Notes under the pieces: model-generated
The model's input: the letters and a program-made list of their open reading frames with translations, nothing else
Database searches by the model: none
Told to the model about the DNA's origin: nothing
Origin: Dehalococcoidia bacterium
GTDB taxonomy: Bacteria; Chloroflexota; Dehalococcoidia; JACQUA01
Direction: 5' to 3'
Assembly: GCA_030689845.1 (NCBI GenBank)
Contig: JAUYHV010000276.1
Span: 1 to 14,841, forward strand
Length of the DNA: 14,841 nucleotides
Made by a program: the position numbers and the translations under genes
Shown: in pieces, positions 5,958-12,074 of the stretch
How positions within the stretch are numbered: the stretch's first letter is position 1
Layout of the letters: every line of letters begins with the position of its first letter

Positions 5958-7145
5958 ATGGAGAGCATAAAAGATAAAGTAGCCATAGTGGGGATGGGTT
6001 GTTCTCAATTTGGTGAACTCTGGAATAAAGACGCTGAAGACCTGGTTATCGAGGCTGCCTATGAGGCATATGCCGACGCGGGAGTAGGGTCGAATGACAT
6101 CCAGGCTGCCTGGGTAGGAACCCAAAAGGGTTCCACAGCTGCCGGGACGCTTGTTTCACCGCTAAAGCTAAAATCCATTCCGGTAACCAGGGTGGAAAAT
6201 GCCTGCGGTACCGGGCATGAAGCTTTGCGGAATGCCTGCTACGGCCTGGCTTCCAAGTCCTTTGACCTGGTATTAGCACTCGGGGTTGAAAAGCTAAAAG
6301 ATGCCGGGTTCGGAGGCCTTGGCGCCGCGATAGGCGTCGACAAATGGCATCCAACCGTTGGATACGGCACGACACCCCCCGGCCGGTATGCTCTGGCTGC
6401 TACCCGTTATTTTTACAAATATGGATTAAGCCGCGAGGAAGGAAAGCGGACACTGGCCAAGATTTCCGTAAAAAGCCATCACAATGGCGCCCGGAACCCG
6501 AGAGCTCACCTCAGGAGGGAGATAACGGTTGAGCAGGCCATGAATGCCCCCATAATCGCCTGGCCCCTGGGACTATTTGATGCCTGCGGTGTAACGGACG
6601 GGGCTGCCGCCGCCATCATGTGCAGAACGGAAGATGCCAAGAAATACAGGAAAGACTACGTTACTTTCAAGGGATTTGGGGCAGCCTCAGGCCCGGGAAT
6701 GGGGAAAATCCTGACCTCATATGACTACACCTGGTGGGACGAGACCGAATTTGCGGCACAGCAGGCTTACGAGCAGGCCGGTATAAAAGATCCACGGGCC
6801 GAACTGGATACCGTAGAACTTCATGATTGTTTTTCCATCGCGGAATTGGTTGCTACAGAATCTCTGTACCTCTGTCCCAGGGGAAAATACAGGGAAAATA
6901 TAGATGCGGGGACTTTTCACCAGGAAGGGGAAATCCCGATTAACCTCAGCGGGGGACTGAAGTCCTTCGGACATCCCATCGGCGCCAGCGGCTGCCGGGA
7001 GACTTACGAAATCTACAAGCAACTCCAGGGCAAGGCTGATTTACCTTCAAGGCAGTTAAAAAATCCCAGATTGGGTCTGGCCCACAACCAGGGAGGTCAC
7101 CCCGGGAAATTTGTCTGCAACATCACCATTGTTGGACTTCCTTAG
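5958..7145 (+). CDS. Thiolase family protein (acetyl-CoA acetyltransferase/SCP2-thiolase-like)
   Basis: Thiolases cleave or form beta-ketoacyl-CoA. The 395-residue protein keeps the residues needed for activity: nucleophile C83 in RVENACGTGHEAL, H289 in ELHDCF, H339 in GHPIGASG, and a C-terminal GGHPGKFVCNITI with C387. It belongs to the SCP2-like branch that normally works with a separate DUF35/OB-fold partner; here that partner is fused to the upstream protein. Ribosome-binding site AAGGAGAA precedes ATG 5958. It may form a heteromeric complex with its neighbour. The direction (degradation of a beta-ketoacyl-CoA or condensation towards HMG-CoA) cannot be read from the sequence. A repeat element begins nine bases after the stop. 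Confidence 0.9.
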   Translation: MESIKDKVAIVGMGCSQFGELWNKDAEDLVIEAAYEAYADAGVGSNDIQAAWVGTQKGSTAAGTLVSPLKLKSIPVTRVENACGTGHEALRNACYGLASKSFDLVLALGVEKLKDAGFGGLGAAIGVDKWHPTVGYGTTPPGRYALAATRYFYKYGLSREEGKRTLAKISVKSHHNGARNPRAHLRREITVEQAMNAPIIAWPLGLFDACGVTDGAAAAIMCRTEDAKKYRKDYVTFKGFGAASGPGMGKILTSYDYTWWDETEFAAQQAYEQAGIKDPRAELDTVELHDCFSIAELVATESLYLCPRGKYRENIDAGTFHQEGEIPINLSGGLKSFGHPIGASGCRETYEIYKQLQGKADLPSRQLKNPRLGLAHNQGGHPGKFVCNITIVGLP

Positions 7146-7153
7146 AGAATAAA

Positions 7154-7285
7154 GAGCTTCCCGCGAAACGCTGAAAAATCCCCCTTAATCCCCCTTTTTC
7201 AAAGGGGGAGAAGAGCTTCTCCCTTTCGTAAAGGGAGATTGAGAGGGATTTTCTTAACCACTTTAATCAGTTTCGCGGGACGCTC
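7154..7285. mobile_element. Small terminal-inverted-repeat element, copy A (MITE-like)
   Basis: This 132-bp element begins GAGCTTCCCGCGAAAC and ends GTTTCGCGGGACGCTC, imperfect terminal inverted repeats. Inside are C-rich/G-rich palindromes of the AATCCCCCTT...AAGGGGGA type plus an extra hairpin (GGGAGAAGAGCTTCTCCC). It codes for nothing. The first 44 bases match copy B at 12967 in about 40 positions. It lies between the thiolase stop and the rplJ leader, so its hairpins could act as a terminator or boundary there. The exact element ends and target duplication are uncertain. Confidence 0.75.
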
Positions 7286-7306
7286 GTAAGGAATAAAAGG
7301 AAACTG

Positions 7307-7333
7307 TATAATTAGCTAATAATATTGTATAAT
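7307..7333 (+). promoter_or_regulatory. Candidate -10 region(s) for rplJ-rplL
   Basis: Two perfect TATAAT boxes (7307-7312 and 7328-7333), each within TGTATAATT, stand 21 bases apart just upstream of the L10 leader. No good -35 hexamer is spaced correctly for either, so this is a weak call. Because a repeat element separates rplJ from upstream genes, a local promoter is plausible. Confidence 0.35.
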
Positions 7334-7355
7334 TCTTAAAGTTTAATATTTCATC

Positions 7356-7488
7356 GCGCCGGAGACCGCAGGCGCCCGTGAGGGCTTAAAAAAAAGCCTG
7401 CCAAGGCAAAAAAGTGATAAAAAGCAAGTTTTCCGTGTTGCTTGTTTATCTTCTGAAGTCCTTGCGCTTTCCGGTGTGAGGACTTTTT
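7356..7488 (+). ncRNA. L10 ribosomal-protein leader RNA
   Basis: The 5' leader of rplJ-rplL contains the recognisable L10-leader core: GCGCC GGAGACCGCA GGCGC (7356-7375), then a GGGCTT/AAGCC hairpin and GCCTGCCAAGGC. A long stem follows (GATAAAAAGCAAG with its partner ending GCTTGTTTATC). It ends in an intrinsic terminator. Such leaders bind the L10(L12)4 complex and stop transcription when the proteins are in excess. This class is known mainly from Firmicutes, so its presence bears on host assignment. Confidence 0.8.
7456..7488 (+). terminator. Attenuator terminator of the L10 leader
   Basis: AAGTCCT (7456-7462) pairs with AGGACTT (7479-7485), and TTT completes a T5 run through 7488. It stands 25 bases before the rplJ ATG, so it must be read through for rplJ-rplL expression. 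This fits attenuation by L10-L7/L12. Confidence 0.75.
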
Positions 7489-7513
7489 AATTATTAAGGG
7501 GAGACATATAAAT

Positions 7514-8044
7514 ATGCCGACAGAGAAAAAAATAAAAAAGGTCAGCGAACTCGAAGAAAATATATCGAAATGTACTTCGGCTGTGGCAACTAACTATGTG
7601 GGTATGAACGCAAATTTTATGACGGAATTCCGGCAGAGCTTGCGGGCCCAGGGTATTGAATACAAAATAGTTAAAAATACCCTCGCCAGGTTGGCGGCAG
7701 ACAAGGCGGGAAAAGCGGAATTCAGGAATTTGCTCCAGGGAACGGTAGGCATTGCTTTCGGTTACGGGGATGTGATTGTGCCTGCAAAGACCGTGGCAGA
7801 GTATATAAGAACTTCAAAAGCAGCCCTGACAATTACCGGAGGATTTATCGGAAACCGTTTCGTTACCGCCCAGGAAGTTATCTCCCTTGCCTACCTTCCC
7901 TCAAGGGAAGTCTTGCTGGCGCGGCTGTTCGGGCAGATGAACGCACCTATCGTCGGTTTGCTCGGTGTGTTAACGGGAAACATGCGGGGATTAATGACTG
8001 TACTTAATGGCAGAATAAAACAGTTGGAAGCTGTTAATAATTAA
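7514..8044 (+). CDS. rplJ: 50S ribosomal protein L10
   Basis: L10 anchors the L7/L12 dimers to the large-subunit stalk. The 176-residue product has the family's normal length, with VKNTLARLA near residues 53-61 of the RNA-binding domain and a C-terminal helix (about 135-176) that binds L7/L12. GGGGAGA at 7498-7504 precedes ATG 7514. It is preceded by its own leader and attenuator and is followed by rplL after 30 bases. Confidence 0.97.
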   Translation: MPTEKKIKKVSELEENISKCTSAVATNYVGMNANFMTEFRQSLRAQGIEYKIVKNTLARLAADKAGKAEFRNLLQGTVGIAFGYGDVIVPAKTVAEYIRTSKAALTITGGFIGNRFVTAQEVISLAYLPSREVLLARLFGQMNAPIVGLLGVLTGNMRGLMTVLNGRIKQLEAVNN

Positions 8045-8074
8045 ATTAAAGAAACGAATTAAGGAGAAATTACC

Positions 8075-8452
8075 GTGACTAAAGAAGAAATATTAGAAGC
8101 TATCAAAAAAATGACGGTCCTCGAACTATCGGAGCTTGTAAAGACCCTGGAAACAGAGTTCGGCGTTTCTGCTGCGGCCCCGGTGGCCGTTGCGGCAGCT
8201 CCGGGAGCAGCGGCAGAAGCAGCTCCCCAGGCGGAAGAGCAAAGTGAGTTCGACGTAATTCTGCAGGAAATCGGTCCGAACAAAATCAATGTTATCAAAG
8301 CGGTGCGGGAAATTACCAGCCTCGGCTTGAAGGAAGCTAAGGACCTGGTGGAAAGTGCCCCCAAAGCAGTAAAGGAAAAGGTTACCAAGGACGAGGCGAA
8401 TTCCGCAAAGGAAAAACTGGCCCAGGCCGGCGCCAAAGTGGATGTAAAATAG
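8075..8452 (+). CDS. rplL: 50S ribosomal protein L7/L12
   Basis: L7/L12 is the multicopy stalk protein that recruits translational GTPases. The 125-residue product has the N-terminal dimerisation helices (1-35), an alanine/proline-rich hinge (about 36-58) and the C-terminal factor-binding domain from about 62 (FDVILQEIGPNKINVIKAVR). It starts at GTG, fixed by AAGGAG eight bases upstream. The operon ends here at a terminator; rpoB and rpoC, which follow rplL in many bacteria, are not present. Confidence 0.97.
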   Translation: MTKEEILEAIKKMTVLELSELVKTLETEFGVSAAAPVAVAAAPGAAAEAAPQAEEQSEFDVILQEIGPNKINVIKAVREITSLGLKEAKDLVESAPKAVKEKVTKDEANSAKEKLAQAGAKVDVK

Positions 8453-8529
8453 ATTTCCCGGGTAAAACCGGCAATAACGTTGTATTAAAAACGTTTAGCT
8501 GAATATTACTTGGGGCGTAGATGCGCAAA

Positions 8530-8563
8530 AAAAGGGATGCTCCCAAAAAGGAGCATCCCTTTT
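8530..8563. terminator. Bidirectional intrinsic terminator between rplL and cooS
   Basis: A perfect 14-bp stem (AAAAGGGATGCTCC with GGAGCATCCCTTTT) has a six-base loop. On the plus strand it is followed by a broken T-run (TTTTATTT). On the minus strand it is followed by TTTTTTT, so it can end both the rplJ-rplL transcript and the convergent cooS transcript. Confidence 0.9.
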
Positions 8564-8588
8564 ATTTGAAAAGGGGATTATGTTTGGC

Positions 8589-10559
8589 TTACTTTAAGCC
8601 GCCCCGGCTGTAAAGCCCGGCTTTAAACTCTTCGTTGGAATATGCATCACCGGGAATATATGAGGCCGATCTGGCGTACTTAGCGGGGTTATATTCTTCC
8701 AGTTTGAGATTGCGGCGTTTTAAATCAATGTGGGCCAGGGATTTCTCCAGTATCTTCCGCCAGTCAGTCTCAAATTCCAGCTTTCCTCCAACTTTATCTT
8801 CCCATCCCTTGCTGACCATTTCCTCGATAACCGGGCTGCCTTCGATAGGGGAAACCGTGCCGAATATTGTATAAACACCTGAGGCAACGAAATAGGTTCC
8901 TATAGCAAGGGCTTTCTCGGCCATCCACTCGGCGGCTATACCCACGACGGGGAGGTCGCTGATATCCTCCCCCAGGCCGCCTTCCATGGCGCACTGGCTC
9001 AGGATGGTCAGGATCCTGGAATTGTCGATACAGGAACCGACATGCAATACCGGCGGGATGCCGATGGTCTCACATACCTCTGCCAACCCGGGACCGGCAT
9101 ACCGCATGACTTCCGGTGTGAGCAGACCGTGCTTGGCACAGGCTCCGGCGCCGCACCCGGTGGTGACCACCAGGACATCATTCTTAATGAATTCTTTTGT
9201 CAGGCTTATGTGGTCTTCATCATGCGTGGTGTGGACGTTATTACAGCCAACGATACCCACGGCGCCCCTGATCCGGCCCTGCATAATGGCGTCATTTAAA
9301 GGCCGGAAGGATTCCCTGTAGACGCCACCCTGCATATAAGCGATATATTCATGGGAAAAACCTACAACCAACCGGTCGGTGTAATCGGGAATGTGGGTCT
9401 CTTTCCTTTTCGGGAAGGCATCCGCCGCCGTCCGGAGAATCAACCTGGCAATCTCGGGACCCCTGTGCTCGTCGAATTCGATGTGGGTTGCCCCGGTGAT
9501 TTTTGCTACCGGGGAAGTCGTAATAACTCTCGTGTGTTTCTTTTCTGCTGCCGCTACGATACCCTGCATAATGCACTGGTAGTCAACTACCATGGCTTCC
9601 ACCGCGCCGGAGGCAATGGCGAGTTCCTGCTGCAAGAAATTGCCTATTATGGGTACTCCATGTCGCAGCAATAGTTCATTTCCGCTGCAGCACATGCCGA
9701 CGACGTTAATTCCCTTTGCTCCCTTGGACCTGGCGTACTCGACGACCTCGGGGTTGCTGGCTTCAATGGCAATCATCTCGGCCAGGGTCGGCTCATGTCC
9801 GTGTATAACCACGTTTACCTCGTCCTCTTTGAGGGCTCCGAAGTTGGAGGTAGCCGAAATAGGGACCGGAGTTCCGAAAAGAATATCGCTGATATCCGTT
9901 GCCAGCATGGAACCACCCCAGCCGTCGGCTAAAGCGCACCGCAAAGCCTGGTTCAGCAGGTGCTCGGCGTCCTGGTCCGTTCCCATGTGGGTGCGGTGCA
10001 TTGTCTCAGCCACTTCCCTATCGATGTTCCGGGGGGTGATGCCCAGGTTTTTCCATACTTCCTGGCGTTTCGGTGGAGCTCTTTTGACATAAAGCAGTTC
10101 GCCTTCCTGCTTCCCATACTCTCCCAGGGTTATTTTTGCTATTTGAAGGGCAATCTCCTCGGTTGTTTTATTCCTGGTATCAACTCCCAGGTAACCGGCA
10201 ACCTTGTGAAGTTTTTTAACATCCTTTATCTGGAAACCCGGGGCCTTTCCCTCGGCAACAGCCTTCAGGGAAAAAGCCAGGTTGCGGCCGTGGTCGCCGT
10301 GGGCAGCCGTCCCCGCAGCTATCATGCGGGTCAGGTTCCTTGCCTGGATGGTTTCCCTGGTAGCGCCGCAGACCCCTACTTCCACTTTTCCGACGAAACG
10401 GCATGGTCCCATAAAACACTGGCGGCAGCAGTTGCCTTCCTGCCCGATGGGACATGGTTTTACCGCTTTGCCCCTGTCAAAAGGTGTTGAAATCCCATCG
10501 TTCCGGGCAACCTCCAGCATCTCCGCTACTGTCGGGTCGATAGATAACTTTCGTTCCAT
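8589..10559 (-). CDS. cooS: Anaerobic Ni-Fe carbon monoxide dehydrogenase catalytic subunit
   Basis: It interconverts CO and CO2 at a Ni-Fe-S C-cluster; it is cytoplasmic and usually dimeric. The 656-residue protein has the D/B-cluster cysteines C36, C44, C45, C48, C53 and C64 in CPIGQEGNCCRQCFMGPC plus VGVCGA. C-cluster candidates are the HGH at 253-255, C290/C291 (GMCCSGNE), C329 (DYQC), C439 (GCNN), C469 (TGCGAG) and C510 (GSCIDN). The catalytic lysine is K549 in AEKA. Of the four histidines in the proton path of well-studied enzymes (HxxHxxHxxH), only H87 and H90 remain; the next two are N93 and F96. No cooC, cooF or ACS genes adjoin it, so partners and maturation factors lie elsewhere. 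A strong promoter stands upstream; the ribosome-binding site (GGCAGG) is modest. Confidence 0.96.
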   Translation of the reverse strand: MERKLSIDPTVAEMLEVARNDGISTPFDRGKAVKPCPIGQEGNCCRQCFMGPCRFVGKVEVGVCGATRETIQARNLTRMIAAGTAAHGDHGRNLAFSLKAVAEGKAPGFQIKDVKKLHKVAGYLGVDTRNKTTEEIALQIAKITLGEYGKQEGELLYVKRAPPKRQEVWKNLGITPRNIDREVAETMHRTHMGTDQDAEHLLNQALRCALADGWGGSMLATDISDILFGTPVPISATSNFGALKEDEVNVVIHGHEPTLAEMIAIEASNPEVVEYARSKGAKGINVVGMCCSGNELLLRHGVPIIGNFLQQELAIASGAVEAMVVDYQCIMQGIVAAAEKKHTRVITTSPVAKITGATHIEFDEHRGPEIARLILRTAADAFPKRKETHIPDYTDRLVVGFSHEYIAYMQGGVYRESFRPLNDAIMQGRIRGAVGIVGCNNVHTTHDEDHISLTKEFIKNDVLVVTTGCGAGACAKHGLLTPEVMRYAGPGLAEVCETIGIPPVLHVGSCIDNSRILTILSQCAMEGGLGEDISDLPVVGIAAEWMAEKALAIGTYFVASGVYTIFGTVSPIEGSPVIEEMVSKGWEDKVGGKLEFETDWRKILEKSLAHIDLKRRNLKLEEYNPAKYARSASYIPGDAYSNEEFKAGLYSRGGLK

Positions 10560-10614
10560 TTCAGATTTACCTGCCTTATATGAATGTGATTATGCCTTGA
10601 ATTATATCTGAAAT
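10558..10614. repeat. Inverted repeat over the cooS promoter and start
   Basis: ATTTCAGAT (10558-10566) is the exact reverse complement of ATCTGAAAT (10606-10614), 39 bases apart. One arm touches the last base of the -10 box and fills part of the spacer; the other overlaps the start codon of cooS. This placement suggests paired operator half-sites for a regulator, but the regulator is not in view. Confidence 0.45.
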
Positions 10615-10630
10615 TGCATATGGCTGTCAA
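10601..10630 (-). promoter_or_regulatory. Promoter of cooS
   Basis: Read on the minus strand, a perfect TTGACA (10625-10630) and a perfect TATAAT (10601-10606) are separated by 18 bases. The expected start near 10594 leaves a leader of about 35 bases before the ATG. An inverted repeat overlaps the -10/spacer. Confidence 0.85.
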
Positions 10631-10751
10631 AATTTATCGAGGGGCAGGATAAAGTTAAAAATAGTCAGCTTCCCTGGATTCAATTGTTTGCTGGAAAGGC
10701 CGGATATCCTTGTTTTACCCTGTAATAAGGGAGAATATCTATGGCTCTGTG

Positions 10752-10780
10752 TTGATGTTATGCCTTAATAGGGCTAAAAT
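10752..10780 (+). promoter_or_regulatory. Candidate promoter of the Trm112-like gene
   Basis: TTGATG (10752-10757, four of six) and TAAAAT (10775-10780, five of six) are spaced by 17 bases. A start near 10787 would leave a leader of about 25 bases that includes the GAGGAGG ribosome-binding site. The stretch 10631-10751 between this and the cooS promoter holds no gene that I can see. Confidence 0.5.
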
Positions 10781-10811
10781 TGTTTAATTACGGACTTGAG
10801 GAGGCTAAAAC

Positions 10812-11003
10812 TTGAAGCGCCAGATTATGGAGATCCTTGTGTGCCCGGTTTGCAAGGGTGAATTGCAGCTAACCGTGGAAGAAGAAAATGAAAAAGAAAT
10901 CGTTACGGGAGACCTGTTCTGCAATAATTGCAGTGAACATTACCCTATCGAGGATACCATACCGAACCTTTTACCTCCTGAATTGAGGCGTGAAGGCCAA
11001 TAA
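10812..11003 (+). CDS. Trm112-like small zinc-ribbon protein
   Basis: This 63-residue protein has two CxxC knuckles (C11/C14 in LVCPVCKGEL and C37/C40 in FCNNC) and the Trm112 ending YPIEDTIPNLLPPE. Trm112-family proteins are activators of methyltransferases in eukaryotes and archaea; the bacterial versions (YcaR-like) are less well understood. The start is TTG at 10812, fixed by GAGGAGG six bases upstream; no in-frame ATG gives a better site. It converges on the PTPS gene with only eight bases between the stops and no obvious terminator. The partner enzyme is not evident. Confidence 0.8.
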   Translation: MKRQIMEILVCPVCKGELQLTVEEENEKEIVTGDLFCNNCSEHYPIEDTIPNLLPPELRREGQ

Positions 11004-11011
11004 CGGGAAGG

Positions 11012-11389
11012 TCAGGGGGTTTCGGGCCGGAAGGTTACACAGTTTTCCGGGGATTCCCATACTTCAATGAAGGCAATCCTGGCCGCAGCAGGCGGGATGC
11101 GGGACTGCAATTCCTTATAAATAGCCGTGGCGATGTTTTCCGATGAAGGGGTGATTTTGTCGAAGGGAGGGGTATCATTCAGTGAAACGTGGTCGAATTT
11201 TGCCATGATTTTCCTGAGATGGCTCTTCAGTTCAACGAAATCGTAGGCCAGTCCTATCCCGTTAAGTTGTTCCACTTCCAATGCCGCGACAACTTCAAAG
11301 CGGTGCCCATGAAGGTTTTCGCATTTTCCTTTGTACTCTCTCAAGTAATGGGCGGCATCGAAATGCTGTTTTACTTTTACCTGGAACAT
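11012..11389 (-). CDS. 6-pyruvoyl-tetrahydropterin synthase family protein (QueD/PTPS-III type)
   Basis: The 125-residue protein has the zinc histidines H14, H27 and H29 and the motif CENLHGH (23-29), plus DFVELK and DHVSLND. Classical PTPS/QueD uses the Cys of CxxxHGH. PTPS-III proteins carry a Glu one position later (ExxHGH) and convert dihydroneopterin triphosphate to 6-hydroxymethyl-dihydropterin, bypassing FolB. Proteins with both residues (CExxHGH) were reported to complement an E. coli folB mutant. This one has both, C23 and E24. It is last in folP-folK-PTPS, 13 bases after folK with a strong TGAGGAGG site, and no folB is present. I therefore favour a folate role. QueD activity in queuosine synthesis remains possible, as no queC or queE is adjacent but they may lie elsewhere. 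Confidence 0.88.
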   Translation of the reverse strand: MFQVKVKQHFDAAHYLREYKGKCENLHGHRFEVVAALEVEQLNGIGLAYDFVELKSHLRKIMAKFDHVSLNDTPPFDKITPSSENIATAIYKELQSRIPPAAARIAFIEVWESPENCVTFRPETP

Positions 11390-11402
11390 TTATATTTCCT
11401 CC

Positions 11403-11885
11403 TCAGGGAGTCCAACGGCGCACTCCCTCTTTTCCTGTTACATGGTTTAAATAATAACTCAATGCTTTGCCGCCCCGGGGGTGTGAAAAATCGGGACTTA
11501 TCTCAGCCAGCGGTACCAGAACAAAAGCCCTTTCCGTAAGGGCCGGATGCGGCAGGGTGAGTTTGGCAGTGTCCATGATTAAGTCTTCAAAAAAAAGTAT
11601 ATCTATATCAATGGGCCGGGGAGCGTTCCTGAAGGCCGGTCTCCTCCCGAGCTTTACTTCGATACCTTTAATAACTGACAGGAGCTGGAGAGGACCGAGA
11701 ATGGTGGAAATTTTACAGGCCATATTCAGGAATTTTGGTTGTTCGAGAAACTCCACCGGTTCCGTTTCAAAAATTGAAGATGTTTTTTCAACAACGGTTA
11801 ATTTTGCCAGCCACGATAAAGCCGTTGAAAGATTTTTATTACGATCACCCATGTTGGAGCCAAAACTCAAATATACTTCGGCCAC
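11403..11885 (-). CDS. folK: 2-amino-4-hydroxy-6-hydroxymethyldihydropteridine pyrophosphokinase
   Basis: FolK transfers pyrophosphate from ATP to 6-hydroxymethyl-dihydropterin, the step before FolP. The 160-residue protein has SFGSNMGDR (7-15), the magnesium-binding APRPIDIDIL (88-97, with D93 and D95) and PHPALTERAFVLVPL (112-126). Length is normal. The start is GTG at 11885 with only a weak AAGG upstream; no in-frame ATG nearby is better. A 136-bp repeat element sits between it and folP, which may lower or separate its expression. Confidence 0.95.
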   Translation of the reverse strand: MAEVYLSFGSNMGDRNKNLSTALSWLAKLTVVEKTSSIFETEPVEFLEQPKFLNMACKISTILGPLQLLSVIKGIEVKLGRRPAFRNAPRPIDIDILFFEDLIMDTAKLTLPHPALTERAFVLVPLAEISPDFSHPRGGKALSYYLNHVTGKEGVRRWTP

Positions 11886-11936
11886 GGGAATAACCTTAAG
11901 GGAGTTTTCATGGCAATATAAATAATGGTGCTAATG

Positions 11937-12072
11937 TAGTGTCTCTAATATCTCTTTACAATTTGCAGTGCTACTGGTGTCATTCCCGCGAAAGCGGGAA
12001 TCCAGAGCAACAGACTGGATTCCGGGTCAAGCCCGGAATGACAAAGATTGTAAGGCAATTTATGAAACACTA
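11937..12072. mobile_element. MITE-like element with TA target duplication, between folP and folK
   Basis: The 136-bp segment starts TAGTGTCTC and ends GAAACACTA. Its outer arms are imperfect inverted repeats of about 28 bases (both contain TTACAAT) and are flanked by TA, as for IS630/mariner-type insertions. Inside, two hairpins (11979-12005, CATTCCCGCGAAAGCGGGAA; 12015-12042, TTCCGGGTCAAGCCCGGAA) are also complementary at their outer ends. It codes for nothing. The element begins two bases after the folP stop in operon direction, so the folP-folK gap is largely this insertion. Confidence 0.8.
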
Positions 12073-12074
12073 GA

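Noticed and set aside
9592..10490. Two overlapping plus-strand frames of 166 and 176 codons
   Set aside because: Both are antisense to the well-conserved cooS coding region and show no recognisable domain.
11979..12042. CRISPR repeat or ordinary terminator
   Set aside because: Only two different hairpins, no regular spacers and no T-run; the outer inverted repeats with TA ends fit a MITE better.
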